Positions 37,101 through 48,891 of a stretch of DNA of 64,000 nt are shown one piece after another (within the stretch, counting starts at the first letter, position 1; every line of letters starts with the position of its first letter). The position numbers and the translations under genes are program-made. The stretch spans positions 1-64,000 of the forward strand of contig JAJEKB010000450.1 of assembly GCA_022393335.1 (NCBI GenBank), written 5' to 3'. Source of the DNA: Macrotrachela quadricornifera (lineage: Eukaryota; Rotifera; Eurotatoria; Philodinida; Philodinidae). Below the pieces are notes generated by a model. It did not search any database and was not told where the DNA came from. It worked only from the letters and a program-made list of their open reading frames with translations.

Positions 37101-39790
37101 AAATTAAATAATAATAAAAATTCTTCATTGACTCAAAATTTAAAACATTATAAATCTTATTATCGATCAACATTATCATTTCGTAATAATGATTATGATT
37201 TAAATTCAACAAAAATTTCAATAAAAAATTCATCATTATTATTAAATAATGAAAAATTTTCATTAAATTTATGTACAAATAAAATTAAATTAAATTTTGA
37301 ATATATTTCATATGTATATTTAAATAATCTTTTATCAAAATCATTACAATCATCATCATCATATACTTTATATAAAATATTAAATTTAATTATTGAAATA
37401 TTTAATTCAAATATAATTGATTGTAAAACATATCGTTTAAAAAAATTAAAAATAAAAACAATTTATTGTAATTATTCTGATGTATATATTTTTTCAATAC
37501 GAAAATTACCATTAAAACAATTTAAAAATCAAATACAACTTATTGGATATTATTCAATAATGAATAATAAATATCAATCATGTTATATAGATAAATATCA
37601 AGATATATCTTTACTAGAAAGAAGATTATCATTATCAAAAATATATTATATAACTAGTTTATTTGATGAACCATTTCTTATGTTACGTAAACAAACAATA
37701 TTACATACAAAATATAGTCAATCACAAGCGAATTTAGTTGAATTACAAGGTCGAATATTTAATTTTGATGAAATAGAAGGTTATTGTGTTGATTTAGCAA
37801 AAGAAGTTTGTTCAGCATTAAATATAACATGTCTATTTCGTATTGTTCAAGATGGAAATTTTGGGAGTAAAAATGCATCGACTGGTTTTTGGAATGGTAA
37901 CTATTTATTAAGATTATTTTTATTTTTATTTAACTAATTAGGAATGATTGGTGAAATAATATCTCGAACAGCTGATATGGCTATTGCACCATTAACTATT
38001 AGTCAAAAACGTATGGAAGTAGTTGATTTTAGTAAACCATTTATGAATTTAGGTAAGTTAAATTAGATTTAAAGAAAAGAAAATTTATTTTTATTATTTT
38101 TATATAGGTATTTCAATTATGGTAAGAAATATTTGTTTTATTTTTTTTTTTAATACTATTGATTGTTTAATTAAATATATAGATTCGTAAACCTGATGCA
38201 GAAAAACCAGGTGTTTTCTCATTTATGAATCCAGTATCAGTAGAAATTTGGTTATGTCTTTCATTAGCATATTTTGCTGTTAGTGTTGTTCTATTTTTAA
38301 CATCACGTGTTGTTAATTCTGGTTGGCGACGACGTGTTGTACGACGACCATCATATCGTTCATTTTCTTATCCAAAAAGTGTTAATGATAGACGTAAAAG
38401 TGAAATACAATTACAACGTCAAAGACGAGAATCAAATTTTTCTGAACATTCACTTGATTTACCAATACAAACAAGAGCATCAATGAAACGTCGATATCAT
38501 TATAGAACACGACCACCTATTCAACAATCATCAAATAAGAATTCAAATAAGAATAAAAAAGATAAAAAAGAAAATGAATCAAAAGAAAATTCTGTTCATT
38601 TATTTGGAATATCTAATGCACTTTTTTTTTCATTTGCATCATTTATGAGACAATCAATTAATCTTGTACCAAAATCATTATCTGGTAGAGTTGCAGCAAC
38701 ATCATGGTGGTATTTTTCATTAATATTTGTTTCATCATATACAGCTAATCTTGTTGCTTTTTTGACTGTGGAACAATTAGTTCCACCAATTGGAAATGTA
38801 GAAGATCTTGGTAAGAAAAATAAAATTTTTTTTTCGTTTTATTCTTTCTAAATATTTTTTAGCTAAACATCAAGAAATAAAATATGGTTCATTAAGAAAT
38901 GGAACAACATCAGCTTTTTTTGAAAAATCTAATATAACTGTTTTTCAACATATGTGGGCAATGATGCAAAAAAGTTCATCAGAAGTATTTGTTACAACAA
39001 ATGATGAAGGTGTAAGAAAAGTGCGAAATTCCAAAGGAAAATATGCATTTTTTATTGAGTAAATTAATATTTAATATATTATAAAATAAAAAAAAGAATA
39101 TTTTATCAAAAAAAAATTTTAGATCAACAAAAAATGAATATGTCAATGAAAGATTACCATGTAATACAATGAAAGTTGGTTCTCATCTTGATTCAAAAGG
39201 TTATGGAATTGCAACAAGATTAGGTTCGGATTTAACAGAAGCAATAAATATAATTATATTAAATCTTCGAGAAAAAGGAGTTTTAGATAAACTTAAACAA
39301 AGTTGGTGGTATGTTCGAAATTTATATTATTTATTTGATTTTTTTTTGTAAATTCAAAGGTTTGAACGTTCTGAATGTTCACAAAGCGTAAAAGATAAAC
39401 GTTTTAGTGAATTAAGCCTTTCAAGTGTAACTGGACTTTTCCATATATTTCTATTTGGAATAATTCTATCATGTATTATTGCTTTTACAGAATTTTTGAT
39501 AACAGCTAGATCTGAATCTGAAACATTAAAAATTAATTTTCGAGAAATTCTTCGAATAAAAATGATTGAGTATATTATTTTATTTATATATCAATAGATA
39601 TATTTTATTATTTTTTTCTTTTTAAAATTAAAATAATAGAAATATGATTGGTATTACAATTAATACACAACGACAACTTGAATCTGATCGTATTGATAAT
39701 GAATGTAACTATCAGTATAATAATGAAGAAGATGCAATAATTAAACAATATACACAATATCAATTACAAAAACCTCAAAGTGATGTTTAA
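34176..39790 (+). CDS. AMPA-type ionotropic glutamate receptor subunit
   Basis: Ten exons: 34176-34534, 34592-34923, 36964-37896, 37942-38052, 38108-38121, 38183-38810, 38863-39058, 39123-39308, 39360-39569, 39640-39790; 1,039 aa. Ligand-gated cation channel. Signal peptide, a divergent Asn/Tyr/Lys-rich amino-terminal domain, then LBD half S1 ([30 protein letters not shown] with the agonist Arg), [20 protein letters not shown]1, pore loop, [14 protein letters not shown] gate (768-781), S2 ([22 protein letters not shown] with the agonist Glu, [18 protein letters not shown]) and M4. GISIM, SYTANL and the S2 motifs place it with AMPA receptors. Odd: Arg (R739, codon AGA) at the Q/R site, a basic insert of about 90 aa between M1 and the pore loop, a 14-nt exon, and a C-terminal QSDV that fits a class I PDZ ligand. 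Confidence 0.92.
34924..36963 (+). other. 2-kb intron 2 of the glutamate receptor
   Basis: By far the longest intron of this gene. It is AT-rich without an open frame, inverted repeat or RNA gene that I could recognise; a decayed insertion or regulatory content is possible. Confidence 0.5.
38108..38121 (+). other. 14-nt microexon of the glutamate receptor
   Basis: Acceptor TATATAG before and donor GTAAGA after. With the G left over from the previous exon it encodes GISIM, which is invariant in AMPA receptors, so it must be included for a functional protein. Confidence 0.85.
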
Positions 39791-40029
39791 TAACTTTTTA
39801 TTATTATTTAATGTAATTAATTTTTAATTTTATTTAATAATAAATATATAAATATTGATGTTCTCTGTATGTGTTATATCTATAATTTCAATAGAATTAT
39901 GAGAAATAAATATCTCATATATGTTTTTTTCGTTTAAATTATTTTATTCAGAAAGGTAAATTTGAAAAGCTTTAAGCAAAAAAAATGTTGTTCAATGAGA
40001 AAAATTTTTTAAAATAATATATATTATTA

Positions 40030-40551
40030 TTAATCAGTATCGCATTTCTCAGGACATTTATCACGATGAAGACAAGGACTGTTCGTACTATTGCTTTGAC
40101 GAATATAATTTGAACAACCACAAAAACAACCAGTAACACATTGCAGTGTACATATTGAAGGCTTGTAATCACAGGTTTCAACGCAAGCTGAACCACAAGT
40201 TGTATACTTTTCATTTGCGCCACAGCATTGATCTGGTGTTACACACCGGCCATCATCTCCTCGAACGTAACCTTGCTGACAAAAACAACCTGCTACACAT
40301 AGTGAAACACATGGTCTTACAGGTTTTGGTAATGGATAACGATATGCATCACAAGTCTGAGGACATGCAGAACCACATGTTTGATATTGTTCATTTGGAC
40401 CACATCTCGGAGGTATTGTAATAATAGCTTAAAAAAAGAAAAGATTAAGTTTAAAAAAACAAATGACAAATATAAAATCTGTACTTGCTGATCGAATAGT
40501 AACAATAAATGCTACCAATAAAATAAATAAAATATGTAATGTATAGTTCAT
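40030..40551 (-). CDS. secreted cysteine-rich protein with two TIL domains
   Basis: Two exons: 40551-40485 and 40427-40030; 154 aa. Signal peptide (YTLHILFILLVAFIVTI), then two copies of the trypsin-inhibitor-like Cys module: CGPNEQYQTCGSACPQTC..C..C..GCFCQQGYVR..CV and CGANEKYTTCGSACVETC..C..C..GCFCGC. Each has the CGxNExYxxCGSxC start and the GCFC centre that mark TIL domains. Proteins of this type are serine-protease inhibitors or extracellular matrix/mucus components. The reactive loop is not identifiable with confidence, so inhibition is inferred. GC content is higher than in neighbouring genes, as expected for Cys codons. Confidence 0.85.
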
Positions 40552-41812
40552 GATGAACTTGTTTTTTTTATAAATCAAAATATAGAATATATGTTTTCTA
40601 TGTTGATATTTTACTATTTATATTTATTTTTTGCTATTATTAAATGAATATAAGGTAAAAAATAGAATAATAATGCGTCAGCGATGACATGATAATATCA
40701 TGAATCGATCTATATCATGATCATCAAATTATCCATCATATGAAAATAATGATCGTTGATAGAATTAATATCGATTTAGTTATGTACCCGTACATTTTGC
40801 GTAGGAATTAGGTGTATAATCTAATAAATATTAGATTTTTAATGATGTATTAAATAGTGCACTAAAAGTATATTAGTATGTCTTGAATTTTGCTCTAAAC
40901 GTTTATAGAATATTAATGAATTGAAAACAGTGCAGTTTTATTTCAAACAAATTAACAATAGTCCGACAATTCTATGTTTAAATTAGAATTCTGTTTGTTT
41001 ATGAGATTAATCACAACTGTATTAGGTTTCCTCAAGTTTCATAGCATCATCTGGGATCTGTGCAGATTCCAGATTTATAAAAACACCAATAATATGTTAA
41101 ATTATAATTAGTTCAATCAATGTATAGAGAGTACGTAGAAGAGATTTTACTACAAGAAGAACAAGCAGAAAAATAAATGATTCGATCTATATTTATTCAA
41201 TCTTTTATTATTTCCCTTTTTCTATGATGTGTTAAAATTATATAGTTTAAAATCGGCTCTCACAAGCACTTCTAATCATTATTAATCTATCAATAATAAC
41301 TGAAAACAATGTGTCAATATAATGTACGTAATCTATTACTCTTCGTTAATGCATACTTAAAAGATTATGGTTCAATCGGATGTTGAACATGTATAGGTTT
41401 TGAAAAAGAAACTGCCTGGGTTACATCTAGATCTCAGATAGTGAAGAAGTGTTCAGTTACATTTTGAGCTAGTGCATCATACCAATAACGACTGAATTTG
41501 GTTGACTGATGGTTATTAACATATTCCACTAATTTTCACTAAAATATATATGCAAGGATGAGGTTTGATCGAATGTTACTCAAATATAATAACACAATGA
41601 AACTTGCTGAAGTTTGTACGAACTCCAGACAGTAATATCAAGATTATAGAAATTTCATTCAAGATATAGTTTCCAACAAAATTCAAAACATTTTATTTTT
41701 CTTGTATAAATTGATAGAGGGCAGTAGCTTATAGAAATCTTGGAATTGTTACCATGTAATAAACATATGTAATGGTATATTTTATTGATTTTATATTTTC
41801 TCTAATAAAATA
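40552..41812. other. divergent intergenic region (TIL protein / CEP15-like)
   Basis: Holds the promoters of two divergent genes. Contains one short perfect-stem palindrome (41049-41074) and otherwise AT-rich sequence without a supported exon. Confidence 0.5.
41049..41074. repeat. 26-bp palindrome
   Basis: ATCTGGGATCTG TG CAGATTCCAGAT: 12-bp arms with one G-T position around a 2-nt centre. Unknown role; could be a protein-binding site or a chance hairpin. Confidence 0.5.
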
Positions 41813-42371
41813 ATGTTGAAAAAATTCGGACCAGGTAGTGATTATTATGCTGAAACAAGCGAATTAGATTTAAAACGAACATATATGTAAGTAAAAAAAT
41901 CGGTAAAACTTAATAATATTTTTCTATTTTTAAATTTTAGTAAACATGAACGACAATCTTTACTTGATTCTTCTATTATTCAATTACCAAAATCATTGCA
42001 ACAAAATAATGAAACATTATTCATGTCATCAATTGAAAAAGCTCGAGTACGAAATGATAATTTATTAAAAGTAAAATTCTTTTTTTTATATCTTCAAATT
42101 TATACTTTGGAAACAATTTTCTTATATTATAGTCTATTCAAAAGTTAAATCGTGAAATTAATGCACATTTAAAACAACCAGATGATAATAAATTTACAAC
42201 ATTAAAAGTAAAGAAAGCTTTTTTTAATTCGAAAAGAAATTTTTTTTTATATATTTTTAGAATAATTATTGGGATATGGTTGGTAAATTATTACCGGTAT
42301 GGGAACGTGAATTAGTTGAATATGAAGAACGAAAAAGGCAAGAACAGAAAAACAATATACAAGATATATAA
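41813..42371 (+). CDS. CEP15 (C3orf14)-like coiled-coil protein
   Basis: Four exons: 41813-41886, 41941-42070, 42133-42207, 42261-42371; 129 aa, same size as human CEP15. Visible pattern: a KHERQSLLDSS helix start, then a predicted coiled coil (SSIEKARVRNDNLLKSIQKL), and a C-terminal NNYWDMVGKLLPVWERELVE that resembles the YWASVEEYIPKWEQFL segment of CEP15. That family is centrosomal/ciliary. The match rests mainly on the Tyr-Trp...Pro-x-Trp-Glu motif and overall layout, so it is moderate. It ends 24 nt before the convergent HAD-like gene's stop. Confidence 0.55.
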
Positions 42372-42395
42372 AAAAAAAAGTGAAATGTAAAATTT

Positions 42396-43915
42396 TTATA
42401 ATTCAGATTTATGTAATCTATCTCCTCTTGAATATTTTCTTTTTGTTTTTCTTTTTTCATATTCATTCCATGATTGTTTAATAAGTTGATTTATTAAAGG
42501 TATCATTGGTTCTATTGTACGTGATTTTTTATTGAATTCATTTAATGGAATTAATACAGCTGGATAATATTGTTTTGCTTGTTTTATATTCATTGGATGA
42601 TCATCAAAAAGACCTATATGATATGATTGAATATCGAATGTAAATGAAGAAAGTTCTTGAATTTGATTTATACAATTTTGTATATGTTCTAATTTTCCAT
42701 AGGATTTACTAGGATATGATTGAATAAGTATTTTATATTCATAAGCAAGTCTTTTATTAATTGTATGACGAGATATATTTTTATCAGTTATTTTTAAAAG
42801 TCGACGGACAATAGTTTGAGTAACAATACCTAATAAATTTAACAATTAAAAAAATGTTTTATAATGAAAAAAAAATAATTTCCCTATGTTTGAGGAAGAT
42901 TTTATGATTTATTAATTTTTTTTAAAGGCATATTGGAAATAATATTTCTTCCATTGAAAATAAATTTTACGCTCTCATATAGTCCTCGTATCCGACTGTG
43001 ACGATCGATATACAAAAATAGAATCTATTTATTTAGGATATATCGAAAGTAATGATGGAGATACTTATTGATTGAAAAAAAAATTGAGAATTACAACTTT
43101 TATCAATAGAAGTACTGAACCCGAACATTCGGGTTCGGTGCATGCCTAATTAAAACTGAAAATTAGAGATCTAGAAAATTACAGAAAACATATTTATGAA
43201 AGTCTGTAATGTATGATTCAATATGACTTTATTTCCACATTAAATCAATGAAAACTCCAGTTTTTGATTATTCAAATAAATATTTATCTGTCTTTCTTTT
43301 TTCTTCAAAAAGAACATTATTGTTATCACCACATGCTATAAAAAACTGTTCTTAGCGAAATTTCATCGTTAAAATATTAAAATAATGTAGAGATATAAAG
43401 CATTGTATTTACTATTGTTGAGGATAAAGAGAAAGCTTTCTATATGAAATTGAAGTATCTCTGCTTCTTTATTTAATATATTCCAAGTAAATTTACACTA
43501 TTACCGATATATATTTTTATTCTAATTATCCTTTTCTATGATTTCATTTAAACTTTCTTTCAAAATATAAAAGATATATAACATATAATTTCAAATTACC
43601 AAGATTTTCATTAAATATTGTTGGTATATTTTCATTAAAACTCGTTATACATATCCATTTATGTTGAATTAATGATCGTAAAATCCAAAAAAAATGATTA
43701 CGAATATAAATATTTTCAAAACTCATTGAACTTCCACTATCATCATCAATTAATGTTTTATCAAAATCAATAGCTAAAATTTTTAATGGACTATTAAGAA
43801 TTTTATTTGTTAAATCTATTATAAGATTTTGTTCATTTACAGGAATTTTTATTTGTTCTGAACGTATACGTAAATGATTTATTCGAGAAAATAGATACAT
43901 CGATATGAAATACAA
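42396..43915 (-). CDS. HAD-superfamily phosphatase-like protein
   Basis: Two exons: 43915-43600 and 42829-42396 (770-nt intron); 249 aa. HAD motif I is LAIDFDKTLI (nucleophile Asp and acid Asp, DxDxT), motif II is likely ICITSF, and motif IV is IGLFDDHPMNI. A C-terminal basic tail follows. This arrangement fits small Mg-dependent HAD phosphatases of the MDP-1/subfamily III kind, but the substrate cannot be told. The second in-frame Met (MYLFSR) is an alternative start five codons in. No signal peptide is evident, though the N-terminus is hydrophobic for about 10 residues. Confidence 0.65.
43117..43148. repeat. palindrome with hAT-like terminal sequence
   Basis: GAACCCGAACATTCGGGTTC is a 9-bp-arm palindrome; its right side continues as GGTGCATGCCTA, which read in reverse (TAGGCATGCACCGAACCC) resembles hAT transposon ends. 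No matching second end was seen nearby, so at most a solitary remnant in the intron of the HAD-like gene. Confidence 0.4.
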
Positions 43916-43972
43916 GACAAATATAAAATGAAAACAAAAAACAAAAAAGCAAAATCAAAAAACAAAAGGGCG

Positions 43973-46900
43973 CTATGATAATAAAATATCAGCTGTTGTT
44001 GTTTCAATTTGTACAGTAGGAATATCATTTGATGTTTTATTTAATAAAGAATTAATAGCTTGGTGATATGCTATATAATGTTCTTTATTAATAAATTCAT
44101 ATTGTTGAACTGGTTCAGTCTAATAAATAAGATTAAAAAGAAGAAAAAAAGAAAAGAAAAATATTATATCTTACTGATCTTGTAAACCATTTATGTCTCA
44201 TTTCAATAATATCTTTTGCACATGAACCAAATCTTCGATTACATGAATTAATAATTTGTGAAGATGTTTTTGTTTGTAATTGTTTCATAAAATTAGTTAA
44301 TGGTAATGATTGAAATTCAATTCCATTTAATTTATCTTTTTGTTCATTTGTTAATAAACGTTCAGATACACAAATTGAATTATTGCTATTATCAATACGA
44401 GCAATACGTGATGTTACTTGAGTATTTAATGGTATACGTTTATCACGAGATAATAATGACCAATCCATAGACATATAAGCTTCAATAACCGCTAAAAAAG
44501 AAGTATTATTTTGTTTTTAAAAGGAACAAAAACAAAAATTTTAAATCTATTTTACATGGTTTTGGTAGAATTGGTTCATCGAAATGTTCTTCGGAATCGG
44601 TGACATTTTCTAAACCTTATCGAAAATAAGTATGATTGAATGACACATAAAGAATATCCGCTTTTAATATTTCATATTTTAATCAATAAATAGGCTGTAT
44701 TAAAAAAATGAGATATAAGGAAAAATGAATTCATCTTGCACTATAAAAAAGGTATCGTTTAGTATTTTAATACAACTTATTCATCAATTAAAATATGAAA
44801 TACTAAAAACGGAGATTCCTTTTAGGTCATTCGATAGTTTGTTTTTTTTTGTAATATATTTATATTACCTCTTTCTTTGCCACGTCGATGTATTGAACGT
44901 CTAAATAAATAATTATATGAATTTTTTGAAAGATAAATATATAAATATTTGACTTTTTTTCTAGTGAAGATCTTGTTGTATCTCGTCGATCATTATTACG
45001 ATGTGATTTTGATGATGGTATTGTTGAAGTTCGTTCTTTTGAATTATTACTTCGACTAATTTTTGATTCAGATTTTTCTTTATATTTTCGATTTGATGAT
45101 TCATCTTTTGAAGAGGTATTTGCATTACGACGGCTATCCGATCTTAAATATGATTAAAATGATTTGTTATATAAAAAAATTCTTTCTTTTTTTTTTTTCT
45201 ATTTACCGATTGCTTATAGATCGATTATCATTTGTATTTTTACTACTTGATGTTATTTTTCTTGAACTACCTAGAAAATAAAATTTAATTGTGTTTTTTA
45301 TTTTGTAATGTTTAAAAAAATAAAAGAAATTCTATACCATCATTAAGTCGTTTACGTTTTGTTTCAGAATTTTCATTTGTTTTTTCTCTATTATGACTTT
45401 TATCTGAATCTCGAAATCGTTTACTTTGTTTTGAATTATTTTTATCATTTTCATTTGTTTTTTTTACTGGTGTTGTTGGAGTTTGCCGAACAAGTTTTTT
45501 ATCAATTGATGGTGCTGGACTTGAATCATCATCAAGAATAACACAAATTGGTGACGGTGGTTGAACAGATGTAGGTTTTTCAGTTTCATTTGATGATACA
45601 ACAGGTTCTTTTTCAGATATTTCAGATGTTGTTGGTATCGGAGGTGTTGGAGAAAGTTGAACAACAAGTGGAGTTGATTGTTGTGTATCTTTTAAAATAA
45701 AGTAAAAAAAACATTTAAATTAGAGAATAAGGAAATTTCAATGACATACTACGATCAGATCGTTCGTAACGTTCAGATGTATTTCTAAATAAAATAAAAA
45801 TAAGTATGTCATTTAACTATCAAAATGTATATTGAATAAATAGTTTATATGATGAAAAAAATAATAATAGTAGATACTTCTTTTTGTATTAGTCACAAAA
45901 TGATGAAATTAGTACGCTATATATTTCATATCTATTTGTAAGAAAAATTTGTAGTCTCTACGATTTCTCAACAATGTATTAAAAATTTTATCATTTCTTT
46001 AGATTTTACAACGAGAATTTAAACCAAGAAATATTCATAACTTCTGAAGGAAGCGCTATGAGAAAATTTTTTTAATATACTTGATCGAATACGATATACA
46101 TTAATTAATACATGATAAAAATTTCATTTCTAATGAAGTAAATATTTTATTTAAATTCAATACGTAGAATGTGAGTGAATTATATTTATATACAGAGGCA
46201 TTCAAGCCGATTAGTACATAAATGATACTTATAGACAAAGAAAATTATAGGATTCTCAAGTCAATGTATAATATTTTTAGAACGGCAATGATGAAATTTA
46301 AAGTTACTAGAAAAATATTAGAAGTCAAAATATATTTAAGAAATAGCATAAATTCAAAAGTTCTAAGAAATTTGTAAAAGCCCTCGAATTCTTTATCAAT
46401 TGAGAAAAAGTTAAAAAAATTCTAAGAGTTGTTTAACCCCACATGAGACATCACAAATGCGCTGAAAGTTGGTGCAAAATCTATAAATATTCTAAAATAC
46501 ACACTAGATTACGAAGACTCAAAAATCTACTATTCTCTTTCTGTCCAAGGACATAATTCATGTTTTCACATTGCTCAAAGAAGAAGCTCACAACTAAACA
46601 AATGCTATATACATAGTAAATCTTTTTAATACCTCTGTATTTAAATATAATGTACTCAAACTCTACATATCAAATTCATTCCAATAGGAATGAAACTTTT
46701 GTCATATATATGGAATCAATGATAAATAGTATTTGAAAGTTTAGTTTTAATTGTCTAATGATTAATGAACATACTGTATTTTATTTGATTGTTGTTTTGT
46801 ATCTTCTATTTTAATTTGTGTAGTTTTTTCATTAATACTTGTATTACTAGTATTAGTTGAAGATGAATGATGTCTTTGTTGATCTGATGATGATTTATTT

Positions 46901-48122
46901 GGTGATTTTTTTTCTCGTTTAATTTCCGAAGATTTTTTATTACTTTCAGCTTGTTGATGTATTGTTTCAATAGATTTTTTATCTCGATTTATTTTTTTTG
47001 AACCAAGAAATTCAATATCTGGATTTGATTTTGTTTTTGAATCTTTATTTAATCGTTTAATATTGTCATCTTTTTTTCTTTCTGTTATAACAATTGTTCG
47101 TTTAGGAGATTTATTATATGATTGTGTTTGACGTATTAATTGATCATGAAGAGTTCCATCATCATCATGATTTGGTGATACTGAATCATGTTTTTTATGT
47201 TTAGATGATGTTGAATGATTATCAGATCTTTTTTTACGTTTATGTGGTGAATGAGTATATTCAGAATCAGATGCTGAACTAGTTGGTGAATCACTAATAA
47301 CAAAATAATTTCAATTGAAAAATAATAAAAAAAAAGTATTAATAAAATACCTTTCGTTTGAACGATTTTTTTTATTTGATGAATAACGATTTTCATAAGA
47401 TGATGAATGAGTTTTTTTCTTTGATGATGATGATGATGATGATGGTTGATTTTTAGAATCAAAATTTCGATTTTGAGACTAGAAGATAAATTATTAAAAG
47501 AATTAAAGTAAAAAAAAAAGAATTGATTTACTTGTTTACGATCAGAACCACTTGATCGACGATCTGAATGATCAATTGATCCTGCAATACTTGCAACGAC
47601 AGTTCGACTTGATTGAATAGGATTTGAGGTAACAGTAGGTCGTTGTTCATTTGATACAGTAACAGTACTTTTTATAGGTGATGATGACATATCAACTACT
47701 CTTGTTGTTGTCTAAAACAAAACAAAAAAACGAATAAATAATTTAGTTCATTTTATTTTATTTAAAATACTTTTGTAATACGAAGTTCTTCCTTTGGTGC
47801 TTGTTGTTTATCAAGACTAAAAAAAAACAATGATCTGAAATATCTAATAAAATTTTTCATTTCTATGTTTTACTTTGGTTGTTCATGAATATATTTACAA
47901 GAATCGCCTAACGGACATGTACCAGTTTTAATAAAAGCATTACAAAAACCATGTGTCTATTAAAAATATTTATTTTTTTTTATTACAAAAAATAAAATGA
48001 AATACGAAAATAGAACATACACTTTTCGTATTAGTATTTGTTGTTCCTAAATTTGATGAAGAATTGCCTCCACTTCCTCCAATACGATCAAATACACTTT
48101 TTTTTGAGGGTGTATGCGACAT
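43973..48122 (-). CDS. ZC3H13: ZC3H13/Flacc-like protein of the m6A writer complex
   Basis: Fourteen exons: 48122-48021, 47956-47874, 47816-47771, 47711-47532, 47478-47351, 47293-46775, 45784-45750, 45688-45338, 45270-45207, 45142-44954, 44900-44869, 44615-44556, 44491-44175, 44119-43973; 750 aa. N-terminus KKSVFDRIGG and one CCCH finger CNAFIKTGTCPLGDSCKYIH (Cx8Cx5Cx3H) parallel SVFERLG plus the single finger of ZC3H13. A long Ser/Arg/Lys-rich middle follows. The C-terminal domain starts SVIEAYMSMDWSLL, equivalent of the DVIDVDWSGL segment, and continues with SLPLTNFMKQLQ and RRFGSCAKDIIEMRHKW. ZC3H13 anchors the WTAP complex in the nucleus for mRNA m6A methylation. The donor of exon 10 (GTCAAA) is weak. 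A 965-nt intron follows exon 6. A TTTATTTAG acceptor about 30 nt upstream of the ATG suggests a spliced 5'UTR. Confidence 0.75.
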
Positions 48123-48891
48123 ATTCAATATTTTATTTATTTGAACACATCTAAATAAAATCATATAAAATAATAATTGATTAATTTTTAGAAGGAAAAT
48201 TTCGGAATGAATTTTCTGGAAGAAAAGAAAAAATCTTTTATTTATAAAAAAAAAAGCAAAAGAATCAAGAAATTTTCCTAATGGTAAAATATTTTTTACG
48301 AATAAAAAATCATCATATGTGTCGCCACATACCTTTTTAACCAGGTGATTCATTTTTTTTTGATTCTTGTCCGTTCATGTTCGATCGATAACATTGTTCT
48401 GTTTTATTTTTTTAAATTTCATTGTCTATTGATATGTTTAATAATATACTCTTGTCTATTAAATAAATGTTTGTATTGTAATAAAAATCAATTTGTATAT
48501 TTTTGTTTTATAACTGTAACAAAATGAAAATCGTTTTATTATTTATTAAATGAAGAAATAAACATTTATAATAGTAAATGTATTAATTGATAAAATATTA
48601 TTTTAATTTTATATTTAAGATAGATTGATTTAATTATTTATTAAAAATTAAATATTCTTTTTTTCTTTTAATAATATCAAAAAGTAAGAATAATGAAACA
48701 ATTTTATTTTTATTTATATTAAAAATTCTATATGTCAAGATTTAATTTGATTATAATGTAATTTGTAAAAAAAAAAGAATATTACTCGAATGATAATATA
48801 TTTATATAATGAAATAAATAATTATTAATTTTTTTTTTTTCTTCTAACCTTTAAAATTCTGATTCATATGATTATAATTTGCTTCTTATAG
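48123..48891. other. divergent intergenic region (ZC3H13 / ARAP)
   Basis: AT-rich; should hold both promoters and any 5'UTR exons. No upstream ARAP coding exon could be recognised here. Open frames at 48345-48527 are Phe/Ile-rich and not gene-like. Confidence 0.5.

Noticed and set aside
37039..37278. Antisense frame rich in Asn, Tyr and His opposite the receptor exon
   Set aside because: Shadow of the plus-strand amino-terminal domain, which splices in frame with the rest of the receptor.
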